Shown: positions 40,254 to 49,696 of the stretch, one piece after another
Layout: each line of letters starts with the position of its first letter
How positions within the stretch are numbered: the stretch's first letter is position 1
DNA from: an uncultured Eubacteriales bacterium
GTDB lineage: Bacteria > Bacillota > Clostridia > Christensenellales > Borkfalkiaceae
Direction: 5' to 3'
NCBI GenBank assembly: GCA_905207235.1
Contig: CAJLKN010000005.1
Span: 36,610 to 100,609 of the forward strand
DNA length: 64,000 nt
Translations under genes and position numbers: made by a program
Notes under the pieces: generated by a model
What the model saw: only the letters and a program-made list of their open reading frames with translations
Told to the model about the DNA's origin: nothing
Database searches by the model: none

Positions 40254-41648
40254 ATGTACGATTTGCTTTTTAAGGGCGGCACCGTCGTAACGGCAAAGGC
40301 TATGTTCAGGGCGGACGTCGCCGTGAGCGGAGAAAAGATAGCTGCCGTTGCGGCAGACATACCTGCCACTATGGCGGAAAAAGTGGTGGACGTCTCGGGC
40401 AAACTCATTCTTCCCGGCGCGATAGACGCGCATACGCACCTTGCAATGCCTTTCGGCGGGACGATATCTTCCGATGACTATAAAGCGGGCACGCGCGCCG
40501 CGGTGTGCGGCGGCGTTACGACCGTGTTTGACTATGTAATGCAGAAGCGCCACGGCGACGAGGTCGACGGCATAATGCAGGCTGTCGGAAATCGCATGCA
40601 GATGGCGGCGCCCGTAGCGGCTTCGGACTTTGCATTTCACGTTGCGATAACCGATCTGGACGGCGGCAAGCTGATAAAAGAATTTCCCGAAGCAGCCGAG
40701 GCGGGCATCACCTCGTTCAAGTGCTTCATGGTATACAGAAAAGAAAATATGATGATAGACGACGGGCACATGCTCACCGTGCTGGAAGAGGCAAAAAAGG
40801 CGGGCATACTGGTAAACGTGCACGCCGAAAACCCCGATATAATAGATGCTAAAATTGAACAGTTCCGCGCCGAAGGCAAACTTTCTCCCTGGTATCATTA
40901 CCTTTCCCGTCCCGAGTTCGTGGAGGAGGAAGCGGACAGGCGCGCGATATATATGGCAGAATACACGAAAGCGCCGCTGTATATAGTCCACCTTGCAAAC
41001 GCAGGCGGCGTCGAAGCGGTGCGCGAAGCAAAGGCGCGCGGCTCGGAAATTTATGCCGAGACCTGCCCGCAGTACCTTGAATTTACCTGCGACGTTTACA
41101 AGCGCGAGGACGGCAGAAACTTTGTATGTTCCCCTCCCATGAAGGGCGAAGAGTCCCGCTCGGCGCTGTGGAAGGCTATAAACGACGGCTTTATAGATAC
41201 CGTCGCCACCGACCATTGCCCGTTCATGCAGGCTGAAAAAGACTGGGGCAAAGACGACTTTACAAAGATACCCAACGGCTGTGCGGGCATAGAGAATATG
41301 TATCCCTACATGCTCGACGCCGCTGGACAGGGAAAAATAACTTACAGCAAAGCAGTTGAATTGTGTTCGACAAACCCTGCCGAAATATTCGGGTGCACGC
41401 AGAAGGGCTCGCTGGATATAGGCAAGGACGCCGACATAGTGGTTTATGACCCCGAAAAGGACTTCACTGTGTCGGTAAAAAATATGCACTCCGACTACGA
41501 CCATACCATATGGGAAGGCAAAAAATTCCACGGCTATCCCGTTCAGACCTATCTGCGCGGAATGCTCGTTTATGACGACGGCAAATACGTCGGCAAGTAT
41601 GGCAGCGGCAAGTTTATAAAGAGAGCTAAACATAAAGCAAAACAATAA
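40254..41648 (+). CDS. hydA: Dihydropyrimidinase/D-hydantoinase
   Basis: A 464-residue metal-dependent amidohydrolase opening the ring of dihydrouracil/dihydrothymine to N-carbamoyl-beta-amino acids. Metal and catalytic motifs: DAHTHL near residue 60, the carbamylated-Lys segment TSFKCFMVY near residue 157, HAEN, HLANAGG and TDHCPF. Length matches the family. It follows the binding-protein gene by 178 bases and precedes the PreA fusion by nine, so the three are probably one transcript. A hydantoin or allantoin substrate is less likely given the PreA partner. Confidence 0.93.
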   Translation: MYDLLFKGGTVVTAKAMFRADVAVSGEKIAAVAADIPATMAEKVVDVSGKLILPGAIDAHTHLAMPFGGTISSDDYKAGTRAAVCGGVTTVFDYVMQKRHGDEVDGIMQAVGNRMQMAAPVAASDFAFHVAITDLDGGKLIKEFPEAAEAGITSFKCFMVYRKENMMIDDGHMLTVLEEAKKAGILVNVHAENPDIIDAKIEQFRAEGKLSPWYHYLSRPEFVEEEADRRAIYMAEYTKAPLYIVHLANAGGVEAVREAKARGSEIYAETCPQYLEFTCDVYKREDGRNFVCSPPMKGEESRSALWKAINDGFIDTVATDHCPFMQAEKDWGKDDFTKIPNGCAGIENMYPYMLDAAGQGKITYSKAVELCSTNPAEIFGCTQKGSLDIGKDADIVVYDPEKDFTVSVKNMHSDYDHTIWEGKKFHGYPVQTYLRGMLVYDDGKYVGKYGSGKFIKRAKHKAKQ

Positions 41649-41657
41649 GGTGATATT

Positions 41658-43121
41658 ATGGAAGAGATGTTCATCCGCGAAGAGACGGCGCGCTGCATGC
41701 TCTGTTACGATGCTCCGTGCTCGGCGGCGTGTCCGCGCAATCTTTCCCCGGACAGATTTCTCCGTTCGCTGAATTTTTCCAACGGCGAAGGAGCATTGGC
41801 GCACGTACAGAACTGTATCGATTGCGGCGCCTGCGAGCGGGCGTGCGTAAAGCCCGGGCATGCCGTCGAAATAAGGCGGCTGATAAAGGCTGCAAGCCAA
41901 AAATATACCCCTTCACCCGCGCCCAAGGCGGACTTATCGACGCATATGTGCGGCGTTAAATGCATAAATCCGTTCTTTCTCAGTTCGTCCGTCGTGGCGA
42001 GCGGCTACGAAATGTGCGCTTCCGCCCTTCAACAGGGCTGGGCGGGCGTCGTGTATAAAACTTATGCGGCTTTTGTCCCGCAGGAGTTGTCTCCCCGCTT
42101 TTCGCAGAGCGGAAAGGAGAGCACGCCTTTCATAGGCTTCCGCAACGCCGAACAGATATCTGATAAACCGCTCGACTACAACCTTTCGGTTCTTTCCAAA
42201 CTCAAATCCGACTTTCCCGACAGGGTAATAGTCGGTTCGATAATGGGCAGAACGGAGGAGGAGTGGACATACCTTGCAAATGAGAGCGAAAAGGCGGGTT
42301 GCGACGTGCTCGAATGCAATTTCTCCTGCCCGCACATGTCGGGCGGAGGTCTTGGAAGCGACGTCGGCACTCATCCCGAGCTCGTCGAAAAGTTCACGAG
42401 GGCGGTGCGCGCGGGGACAAAACTTCCCGTGCTCGCAAAAATGACGCCCAACATAACAAATATGGAGCCTGCTGCCGAAGCGGCTCTCCGCGGCGGCGCC
42501 GACGGCATTGCCGCAATTAACACGATAAAATCGGTTACCGACGTGGACGACGCCGAACTCGTGGCGCAGCCGTCAATACGCGGCAAATCCACGGTTTCGG
42601 GTTATTCGGGCAAGGCGATAAAGCCGATAGCTCTTCGCTTTGTGCACGACCTTAAAAAGAACGCCGCGACAGCCGCGGCGCCCCTGAGCGGCATAGGCGG
42701 AATAGAGACGTATAAGGACGCGCTCGACTTCTTGCTCCTCGGCTGCGAAAACGTTCAGATAACCACGGCGGTCATGCAGTACGGCTATCGCATAATAGAC
42801 GACCTTACCGACGGGCTTTCGCGCTATCTAGCGTCGCGCGGCAAAAGCCTTTCGGATATAATAGGCGGCGCGCTCAAAAATTTTGTGCCCGCCGACGAAC
42901 TCGACAGGCAGAGTATCCGCTATCCCGCCTTCGGCAAGGAATGCGTAGGCTGCGGCAGGTGCTTTATAAGCTGCGCGGACGGCGGTCATCAGGCCATATT
43001 ATGGGACCAATCGTCAAGGAGACCCCGTCTGAACGGCAAAGCGTGCGTCGGTTGCGGACTGTGCACACTCGTATGTCCGACGGGAGCAATAAAACTCGGC
43101 AAGAGGGTTCAGAAGGTTTAA
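41658..43121 (+). CDS. preA: PreA dihydropyrimidine dehydrogenase fused to an Fe-S domain, lacking FAD/NADPH domains
   Basis: A 487-residue protein. N-terminal domain (1-80): ETARCMLCYDAPCSAACP, FLRSLNF and CIDCGACERAC, resembling domain I of mammalian DPD or the PreT N-terminus with ligands for two 4Fe-4S clusters. Then the FMN barrel of PreA (about 90-395): NFSCPHMSGGGLGSDVG, AKMTPNITNM, INTIKSV, SGIGGIETYKDA. The C-terminus has two ferredoxin motifs, CVGCGRCFISC and CVGCGLCTLVCP. The FAD and NADPH domains that PreT or full DPD insert between domains I and IV are absent, so electrons may come from ferredoxin. It sits between hydA and the aminotransferase gene. Confidence 0.9.
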   Translation: MEEMFIREETARCMLCYDAPCSAACPRNLSPDRFLRSLNFSNGEGALAHVQNCIDCGACERACVKPGHAVEIRRLIKAASQKYTPSPAPKADLSTHMCGVKCINPFFLSSSVVASGYEMCASALQQGWAGVVYKTYAAFVPQELSPRFSQSGKESTPFIGFRNAEQISDKPLDYNLSVLSKLKSDFPDRVIVGSIMGRTEEEWTYLANESEKAGCDVLECNFSCPHMSGGGLGSDVGTHPELVEKFTRAVRAGTKLPVLAKMTPNITNMEPAAEAALRGGADGIAAINTIKSVTDVDDAELVAQPSIRGKSTVSGYSGKAIKPIALRFVHDLKKNAATAAAPLSGIGGIETYKDALDFLLLGCENVQITTAVMQYGYRIIDDLTDGLSRYLASRGKSLSDIIGGALKNFVPADELDRQSIRYPAFGKECVGCGRCFISCADGGHQAILWDQSSRRPRLNGKACVGCGLCTLVCPTGAIKLGKRVQKV

Positions 43122-43194
43122 AATTTATAAAACAGACTGCGCATACGCCACAATAAATATGTGCAAAGATATACAAATTCAAGGAGAGTTAATT

Positions 43195-44520
43195 ATGAGC
43201 GAAAAGGACGAAATTGTTTTCAATCATTCGCACTACAATCTGCAATCGTGGTCCAAACAGGCAAACTTAAATCCCATACCTGTAAAGTACGCCGAAGGCA
43301 TTTACATATACGACTACGACGGCAACCGCTATTCCGACATGAGCGCGCAGCTCGTCAATCTCAATCTGGGACACGGCTGCAAAGAGATAGCCGAAGCAAT
43401 CAAAGAGCAGGCGGATAAATACTGCTATATAGCGCCCTCTTACGCGAGCGACGTGCGCGGCGAACTTGCAAAGATGATAATAGAGCTTTTGCCCGATAAT
43501 TTCGGCAAGGTATTTTTCACCAATGCGGGTGCCGACGCAAACGAAAACGCAATCAAGATTGCGCGCATGTACACGGGAAGAAAGAAGGTGTTTTCGCGCT
43601 ACCGCAGCTATCACGGCTCGACGTTCGGCGCGGGCAACCTTACCGGCGAACCGAGAAGGTATCCGCTTGAACCCGGCATACCCGGATTTGTAAAGTTCTT
43701 TGACCCTTATATATACCGCGAGCCCATCAACTTTGCAAGCGAGGAAGAAGCGACAAAGTATTACCTTGCAAAGCTCGAAGAGCAGATAGTTTATGAAAAT
43801 CCCGACGAGGTCGCCGCAATCGTTATGGAAACGGTAACGGGTTCCAACGGCGTAATCATTCCTCCCGAGGGCTATCTGCCCGGCGTAAGGCGCATATGCG
43901 ATAAATACGGCATAGTTATGATCTGCGACGAGGTCATGGCAGGTTTCGGAAGAACGGGCAAAATGTTTGCCTTCGAAAACTTCGGCGTAAAGCCCGACCT
44001 GGTTTCTTTCGCCAAGGGCGTTACCTGCGGCTATGTTCAGCTGGGCGGCGTTGCCGTATCTTCAAAAATCGCCGCATATTTCGACGACCATCTGCTTTCG
44101 TGCGGACTTACTTACAGCGGACATCCGCTTGCGTGCGCTGCGGGCATTGCTTGCCTGAAATATTATAAGGAACACAAGGTGCTCGAAAACGTAAACAAGG
44201 TCGGCAAAGTTCTCAAAAAGAGGCTCGATGAGTTCAAAGCCTCCCACGCCTGCGTGGGCGACGTGCGTTCAATAGGTCTGTTCTCTGCGATAGAGCTCGT
44301 AAAGGATAAAGCTACCAAGGAACCCTGGGTCGTTTACGGCAAGGATCCCGAAGGCAAGATGGGAAGGGTATGCGCCCTTCTCCGCGAGCGCAAGTTCATG
44401 ACTTATTCGCACGAAAATATGATATTTATTTCGCCTCCTCTCATCATTACCGAAGCTCAGATGAAGGAAGAGCTCGAAAAGGTGGAAGAGGTGCTCTCGA
44501 TACTCGACAAGGAGATTTGA
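43195..44520 (+). CDS. Class III PLP aminotransferase, probably for beta-alanine
   Basis: A 441-residue aminotransferase. Start ATG 43195 after AAGGAGA; an ATG 36 bases upstream lacks a ribosome site. Visible features: GHGCKEIAEAI, the cofactor phosphate region FTNAGADANENAIK, YRSYHGST, the aspartate site ICDEVMAGFGRTGKM and the PLP lysine in SFAKGVT. Close class III relatives include beta-alanine:pyruvate and omega-amino-acid aminotransferases. Here it would convert beta-alanine (or 3-aminoisobutyrate) from pyrimidine breakdown to malonate semialdehyde; substrate inferred from context. Confidence 0.88.
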   Translation: MSEKDEIVFNHSHYNLQSWSKQANLNPIPVKYAEGIYIYDYDGNRYSDMSAQLVNLNLGHGCKEIAEAIKEQADKYCYIAPSYASDVRGELAKMIIELLPDNFGKVFFTNAGADANENAIKIARMYTGRKKVFSRYRSYHGSTFGAGNLTGEPRRYPLEPGIPGFVKFFDPYIYREPINFASEEEATKYYLAKLEEQIVYENPDEVAAIVMETVTGSNGVIIPPEGYLPGVRRICDKYGIVMICDEVMAGFGRTGKMFAFENFGVKPDLVSFAKGVTCGYVQLGGVAVSSKIAAYFDDHLLSCGLTYSGHPLACAAGIACLKYYKEHKVLENVNKVGKVLKKRLDEFKASHACVGDVRSIGLFSAIELVKDKATKEPWVVYGKDPEGKMGRVCALLRERKFMTYSHENMIFISPPLIITEAQMKEELEKVEEVLSILDKEI

Positions 44521-44535
44521 AAAGGAGATTAAAAA

Positions 44536-45636
44536 ATGAGTGCGTTCTACTGCCCTGTACATATAATTTCAGGCAAAGACTGCGTAAGGCGCAATGCAAA
44601 GATATTTGCGGATTTCGGCAGTACGGCTTTAATAGTAACGGGCAAAAGCTCTGAAAAAAACGGTTCGCTTTTAGATGTTGAGTGCGTGCTTAAACTGAAC
44701 AAACAGAAATTCAAAGTGTTCAACGAAGTGCCTGCAAACCCCGGCATAGACTGCGTTCGCCGCGGAGCCGAAATGGCAAAACAGTGCGACGCCGACTTCG
44801 TCGTGGCGATAGGCGGAGGCTCGCCCATGGATGCGGCAAAGGCTATTGCCTTGCTTGCAAGGCAGGATCTGCCCGACAGCGAGCTGTTTTCAGGCAGGTA
44901 TGCTTCGGACGTTCTTCCCATGATACACATACCCACTACGGCGGGTACGGGCAGCGAAGTTACGCAGTATGCAATACTCACCGATGACGTTCGCGAAAGC
45001 AAAACGAGCATGGCCTCGCCCTATATATTTCCGCAATACACCTTTCTTGACGGAAAATATATGCGCACTCTGGGGCATGCGACTACTATAAATACCGCCG
45101 TAGATGCACTTTCTCACGCGGTGGAGGGCATGCTTTCCGTAAAGGCGGGCGAAATTTCCGATCTGCTGGCGGCAAAGTCTGCGGGCATCATCTGCAAAAT
45201 GTTCGGCAAACTTTCAAGCGGCGAACTGACGTTGGACGACAGGGATAAATTGCTTTATGCGGCAACGCTTGCGGGTATGGTCATTGCCAACACGGGCACC
45301 ACGGCGGTGCATGCAATGGGCTATTCGCTCACATATTACAAGCATATCGACCACGGCAGGGCGAACGGTCTGCTGCTGGGCGCGCTTATGCAGTATTGCG
45401 AAGGCAAAATGCCGCAGAGGGCAAAGGCGGTGCTGCGCGCATGCGGCTTTAAAAACGCAGAGGAGTTTTCCAAGGCGCTCGGCTCGCTTCTGGGCGAGAG
45501 CGAAAAACTTACCGACGACGAGTGTGCAAAGTATGCCAAAAAGGCTATGGCGGCGAGCAATATCGCAAACTGCGCATATTCGCCCGAAGAAGGCGATTTG
45601 TTTGCAATGCTCAAAAAATCGCTCGGTACAAATTAA
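44536..45636 (+). CDS. Iron-containing alcohol dehydrogenase (likely malonate-semialdehyde reductase)
   Basis: A 366-residue dehydrogenase of the iron-dependent family. NAD(P) phosphate motif AIGGGSPMDAAK near residue 95, PTTAGTGSEVT, and the metal ligands Asp/His in AVDALSHAVEG, VHAMGYS and IDHGRANG. It is 15 bases after the aminotransferase gene. The natural role in this neighbourhood is reduction of malonate semialdehyde to 3-hydroxypropionate, which regenerates NAD(P) and disposes of electrons; the specific substrate is inference. Confidence 0.88.
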   Translation: MSAFYCPVHIISGKDCVRRNAKIFADFGSTALIVTGKSSEKNGSLLDVECVLKLNKQKFKVFNEVPANPGIDCVRRGAEMAKQCDADFVVAIGGGSPMDAAKAIALLARQDLPDSELFSGRYASDVLPMIHIPTTAGTGSEVTQYAILTDDVRESKTSMASPYIFPQYTFLDGKYMRTLGHATTINTAVDALSHAVEGMLSVKAGEISDLLAAKSAGIICKMFGKLSSGELTLDDRDKLLYAATLAGMVIANTGTTAVHAMGYSLTYYKHIDHGRANGLLLGALMQYCEGKMPQRAKAVLRACGFKNAEEFSKALGSLLGESEKLTDDECAKYAKKAMAASNIANCAYSPEEGDLFAMLKKSLGTN

Positions 45637-45657
45637 AAATTACTATGGAGGTTTTCT

Positions 45658-46887
45658 ATGTATAAATGCAGCGAAAAAAGAATGGAAGATAAAATAACTA
45701 CTTTTTCAAAGTTCGGCGATACGGGCAACGGAGGCATAACGCGTTTTTCTCTTTCGCCCGAAGCGCTTGCTGCGCGCGCCGAATGGAAAAAGAGATGCGA
45801 AGCTCTCGGCATGAAAGTTTATACCGACGATATGGCGAATATGTATGCCGTGCTCGAAGGCAGCGAGCCTTCTCTTCCTGCAATATATTCGGGTTCGCAT
45901 TGCGACTCCGTGCGTCAGGGCGGCAATTACGACGGCATACTCGGCGTGCTTTCCGCGCTTGAAGTAGCTGAAACCATCGTTAAAGAAAAAATTCCCCACA
46001 AACATAATTATGTCTGCATGATATGGACCAACGAAGAGGGCGCGGACTATGAGCCTGCAATGATGAGTTCGGGCGTTGTCTGCAACAAATTCGACAAGCA
46101 AAAGATGCTCGCTTCCCGCTCGCATTCTACGGGCAGAACCTTCGGCGAAGCGCTTGCGGCGAGCGGATATGTCGGCGACGAGGCAAACCGCATTTCGCCT
46201 GAAAAATGTGCCGCCCTTCTGGAGCTGCACGTCGAGCAGGGTCCCGTTCTTGAAGCTGAAAAAAAGGATATCGGCGTTGTTGAGGGCGTGTGCGGCATGA
46301 TAAACTACGAATTCACCTTCCGCGGACAGGCAGACCATGCGGGCACCACTCCCATGAAGTACCGCAAGGACGCGCTCTATGCTGCGTGCAAGGTTATTGA
46401 GTATCTGCACAACGAGTTTGACAAGCTAGATTCCAAATTGGTTTACACCACGGGCAAAATATCATGTCATCCCAACATACATACGATAATTCCCGACGAG
46501 GTGAAGTTCACCCTCGACGCGCGCCATCAGGATCCAGAAGTCATAAAGCAGTGCATAGAAATAATAAAGCGCATCCCTCCCGTAGTTGAAAAGTGCGGAT
46601 TTTCTTACGCCGAGGCATGGAGCCGCGCGACGGTTACCTTCTATGAGCCCTATGTAGATATGGTTGCAAAGAGCGCGGAAGAGCTGGGGTATTCCTATAT
46701 GCGCATGTACTCGGGTCCGGGACATGACGCGCAGTTTGCCGCAGACATAGTGCCTACGACTATGATATTCGTTCCTTCGGTCGGCGGACACAGCCATTGC
46801 GAGCTCGAATACACGCCCGTAGAAAGTTGCACCAAGGGCGCAGATGTTCTGCTCAACACGGTTCTGAAAATTGATAAAGCTGTATAA
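45658..46887 (+). CDS. Zn-dependent N-carbamoyl-beta-alanine amidohydrolase (beta-ureidopropionase type)
   Basis: A 409-residue M20-family hydrolase. Metal-binding motifs: GSHCDSV, YDGILGVLSALE, TNEEGADY and GHSHCELEY; the catalytic/lid region shows LHVEQGPVLE, RGQADHAGTTPM and SGPGHDAQ. The LHVEQGP and DHAGTTPM pair is typical of N-carbamoyl-amino-acid amidohydrolases, which release CO2 and ammonia. It completes the route N-carbamoyl-beta-alanine to beta-alanine. GGAGG precedes ATG. It is the last gene of the cluster, followed by a terminator. Confidence 0.92.
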   Translation: MYKCSEKRMEDKITTFSKFGDTGNGGITRFSLSPEALAARAEWKKRCEALGMKVYTDDMANMYAVLEGSEPSLPAIYSGSHCDSVRQGGNYDGILGVLSALEVAETIVKEKIPHKHNYVCMIWTNEEGADYEPAMMSSGVVCNKFDKQKMLASRSHSTGRTFGEALAASGYVGDEANRISPEKCAALLELHVEQGPVLEAEKKDIGVVEGVCGMINYEFTFRGQADHAGTTPMKYRKDALYAACKVIEYLHNEFDKLDSKLVYTTGKISCHPNIHTIIPDEVKFTLDARHQDPEVIKQCIEIIKRIPPVVEKCGFSYAEAWSRATVTFYEPYVDMVAKSAEELGYSYMRMYSGPGHDAQFAADIVPTTMIFVPSVGGHSHCELEYTPVESCTKGADVLLNTVLKIDKAV

Positions 46888-46901
46888 ATAAAGTAAAAAT
46901 C

Positions 46902-46938
46902 AAAAGGCTTCCGTAAATTTTTACGGAAGCCTTTTTTA
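46902..46938 (+). terminator. Terminator of the pyrimidine catabolism cluster
   Basis: A 16-bp stem (46902-46917 with 46920-46935) with a short loop and T-run. Confidence 0.9.
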
Positions 46939-47334
46939 ATGTCTTTCGCGCGATAAGTCAGACGCGCGAAGCAAATTTTTTATAACTTTAAATTAATTTA
47001 TTTGGGTACATAATGCGAACGTAAAAAATAAAATATTTTCTTGCTTAATTTACATAAGGCAAGCCATTTTTGAGTTAAGGATGCTTTCAATAGGCAAGGC
47101 TATTGCGGCCGATTTGGTTTGTAAAAATTTAAATAATAAATATTAAAATGACGTGAGTATGAAGAATACGGGCGATTTTTTTAAATTACAGAGGATATTG
47201 ACAAATTAAACGAGTAACTATATAATGTTGTAAAGTTGATATTAGAATTTTTTATTGCTTCAGCACTTTCTATTATTCAAAAACTTTTTAAGATTAATGA
47301 AGTGTAAGCATTCAGCGTGGAGGAGGATGTAACT
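46939..47334 (+). other. AT-rich spacer with promoter
   Basis: No gene is visible on either strand. It contains the promoter at 47198-47226 and a strong ribosome site (GGAGGAGG) just before ATG 47335. Confidence 0.65.
47198..47226 (+). promoter_or_regulatory. Promoter of the GLUG lipoprotein gene
   Basis: TTGACA (47198-47203) and TATAAT (47221-47226), spacing 17. Confidence 0.85.
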
Positions 47335-49461
47335 ATGAAACGCAAATTTTTAATTTTTGTTTTCTTGGCTTTAACCGTCGTTTCATGTGCCTTGGGGATT
47401 GTAGGTTGTACCTATAATTACGGCGATGAACATGAACACACTTTTTCTTCCGAATGGTCTTATAACGAGCAGTATCATTGGAAGGAGGCAACTTGCGGAC
47501 ATGCTGACGTTTTCGACGATTACGGAGAACATATTTTTAATAACGGAACGTGTACGGTATGCGGTTATGAACGCAGTTCGTCAGGACATGAGCACGAGCT
47601 GACACGTTTTGCCGCTGTTGAGCCTTCTTGCACCGAAAACGGCAGTATTGAATACTGGTACTGTGACCAGTGTGATAAATACTTTTCAGACGTTAACGGA
47701 ACCCATGAGGTGTTGCAGAATGATACGGTAGTTGTCTCAAAGGGGCATGATTATGGTCAGGACCATAGATGTATAAGGTGTCAGGCGATAGATCCCGCTT
47801 TCAAAGTTACTTCGTTGGACATAAGTAACTCTTCCTTCGTTATTGCACCCGATGCGGGTGAACAGATTGCGTTTATTACTTATCCCGAAAATGCGGTGTA
47901 CGATAATGTTACATATAAATTGACCGCCAATTCCTGCGGTGCCGTGATTACGGAAGAAGGTGTGCTTACGGGAAAAACAACGGGAAGCGTTACTGTTGAG
48001 TTAACAATCGATGGGGAAACAACTGATAGTGCAATATTTTATGTGGCTGATGTAATTTCTACGGCTGCCCAATTCAATGATATAAGAAATAATCCGGACG
48101 GCGTTTATATTCTCGCAAGCAATATAGATCTCTCTGGTTATACGCAATGGGAACCCATAGGCAGCGCTTCACTTATTTCTGGCAATTTTGATTATACTGA
48201 AGCGTTCAGCGGTATTCTTGAAGGCGACGGATATACTGTTTCGGGATTAAATTTAAATCTCGCTTCTCAGTCATGCAGTTCGCTTTTTACCGTTGGGTTA
48301 CTCGGCAGCCTGTCGGGCGAAGGTAAGATATTCAATCTTAATTTGTCGGATGTTACAATCAGCGGAGAGGCGGCAACGACGGATTATGTCGGAGGTATCG
48401 TCGGGTTAAATGCCGGCAATGTGGAAAATTGCCGTGTAAGCGGTGAAGTGGATGTTTTGGGCGCCGGTTATGTTGGCGGTGCAGTGGGTGAAAATGTAGG
48501 TTCGCTTAGCAAAACAGAAACAGATATGATTTTGACGGCTAAAGCAGACACAAGGCAATTCAGACTTTATGCCGGCGGAGTGGTAGGCAGGTCAAACGGA
48601 GGACGGATATCGGACTTGTCCGCAAAGGGAACATTATCGGCAGACGGTAGCTCGATGCTGTACGCAGGCGGAATTGCGGGGGCATTGTTTGATACTATCG
48701 AAGAAGCATCTGTCGATATGAACATTGTAATTAATTCTTCAAACGTAAATATTATGCACTGTTATGTTGGACTTTTAACAGGCTACTCAGATCAAACGAT
48801 AAATAATATTGAAGTTAATGGTTCTATGCAAATAACCTGCAATACGCATATGTACGTCGGCGGCGTTGTAGGGCGCAGCGCAAATACCGTAAATAATTGT
48901 ATAAACAATGCGTCAATATCGGTGAGCGGTTCGAGCGGCATGATTGGCGGTATTTCAGGCTATGCGGATAAAGATTTGGCGCAATGTATAAATAACGGCG
49001 AGATAACAGTTTCCTGCGATTATACTTTGTATGCAGGCGGCGTAACGGGTTATTCTGTCGGTAATATTTCATCGTGCGAAAATTTCGGAATAATTAATAT
49101 AACAAAGATGTCGGCAGGTTTTGTCGGAGGCATCGTCGGGCAGGGAGCTGATGTTAGTCTGTGCAATAACAATGCGGAGCTGACTATAAGCATTAATTCT
49201 TCGGTTGTCAATATTATAGGCGGCGTTGCGGGCGATATAATTGGTAGCGCTGTAAGTTGCACAAATAATATAAATGCCGATATCGTTGTCAGTGAAAATA
49301 CGCAAGGCTCGGAATATCAGTATATTGGCGGTGTTGTAGGACGTGCGGGCGAGAAATGTCAGGATTTAAATAATTATGCCGAAATAACCGTCAATTCGTC
49401 GGGAGAGTGTTTAATCGGCAACACGATAGGAAAAGATAACAGCACTGTCAATGATGCCTAA
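47335..49461 (+). CDS. GLUG-repeat surface lipoprotein with Ig-like segment
   Basis: A 708-residue lipoprotein of unknown binding target. Start ATG 47335 after GGAGGAGG. Lipobox GIVGC (Cys near 25), His/Cys module (EHEHTFSSEW, HWKEATCGH, EHIFNNGTCTVCGY), a second Cys-rich unit (WYCDQCDKYF, CIRCQAID), an Ig-like segment (about 160-245) and then about nine GLUG-type repeats (YVGGIVGLNAGNVENC and similar units, about 350-700). GLUG repeats form beta-helical or beta-rich stalks on surface proteins. No catalytic motif is seen. It has its own promoter and precedes the CE12-type gene. Confidence 0.75.
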   Translation: MKRKFLIFVFLALTVVSCALGIVGCTYNYGDEHEHTFSSEWSYNEQYHWKEATCGHADVFDDYGEHIFNNGTCTVCGYERSSSGHEHELTRFAAVEPSCTENGSIEYWYCDQCDKYFSDVNGTHEVLQNDTVVVSKGHDYGQDHRCIRCQAIDPAFKVTSLDISNSSFVIAPDAGEQIAFITYPENAVYDNVTYKLTANSCGAVITEEGVLTGKTTGSVTVELTIDGETTDSAIFYVADVISTAAQFNDIRNNPDGVYILASNIDLSGYTQWEPIGSASLISGNFDYTEAFSGILEGDGYTVSGLNLNLASQSCSSLFTVGLLGSLSGEGKIFNLNLSDVTISGEAATTDYVGGIVGLNAGNVENCRVSGEVDVLGAGYVGGAVGENVGSLSKTETDMILTAKADTRQFRLYAGGVVGRSNGGRISDLSAKGTLSADGSSMLYAGGIAGALFDTIEEASVDMNIVINSSNVNIMHCYVGLLTGYSDQTINNIEVNGSMQITCNTHMYVGGVVGRSANTVNNCINNASISVSGSSGMIGGISGYADKDLAQCINNGEITVSCDYTLYAGGVTGYSVGNISSCENFGIINITKMSAGFVGGIVGQGADVSLCNNNAELTISINSSVVNIIGGVAGDIIGSAVSCTNNINADIVVSENTQGSEYQYIGGVVGRAGEKCQDLNNYAEITVNSSGECLIGNTIGKDNSTVNDA

Positions 49462-49633
49462 ATTATTTTATATGCATTATCGGTTGCTAAAATAAAAGAA
49501 GGCGCGTTTAGCTGGGGATAACTTATTGATTATTAAGATATTCAAACTTTTAGGCTCATTTAAGCGATTTTAAATTGAGGTTATAACGCCTTCGGCATTT
49601 AATATTGCGGAATATATAAATTTCAGCGAGGTA

Positions 49634-49662
49634 TTGATTTTTGGCTTGGTTTTAGATATAAT
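49634..49662 (+). promoter_or_regulatory. Promoter of the CE12-type gene
   Basis: TTGATT (49634-49639) and TATAAT (49657-49662), spacing 17. The TTG of the -35 box is in frame with the downstream gene but is not a start codon. Confidence 0.65.
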
Positions 49663-49696
49663 AAGTAAAAAAATATCTAAAAGGAGAGTGTTTTTT

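Noticed and set aside
40227..41900. 557-codon frame antisense to hydA
   Set aside because: The plus strand carries complete amidohydrolase motifs and a strong ribosome site; the antisense frame has no recognisable domain.
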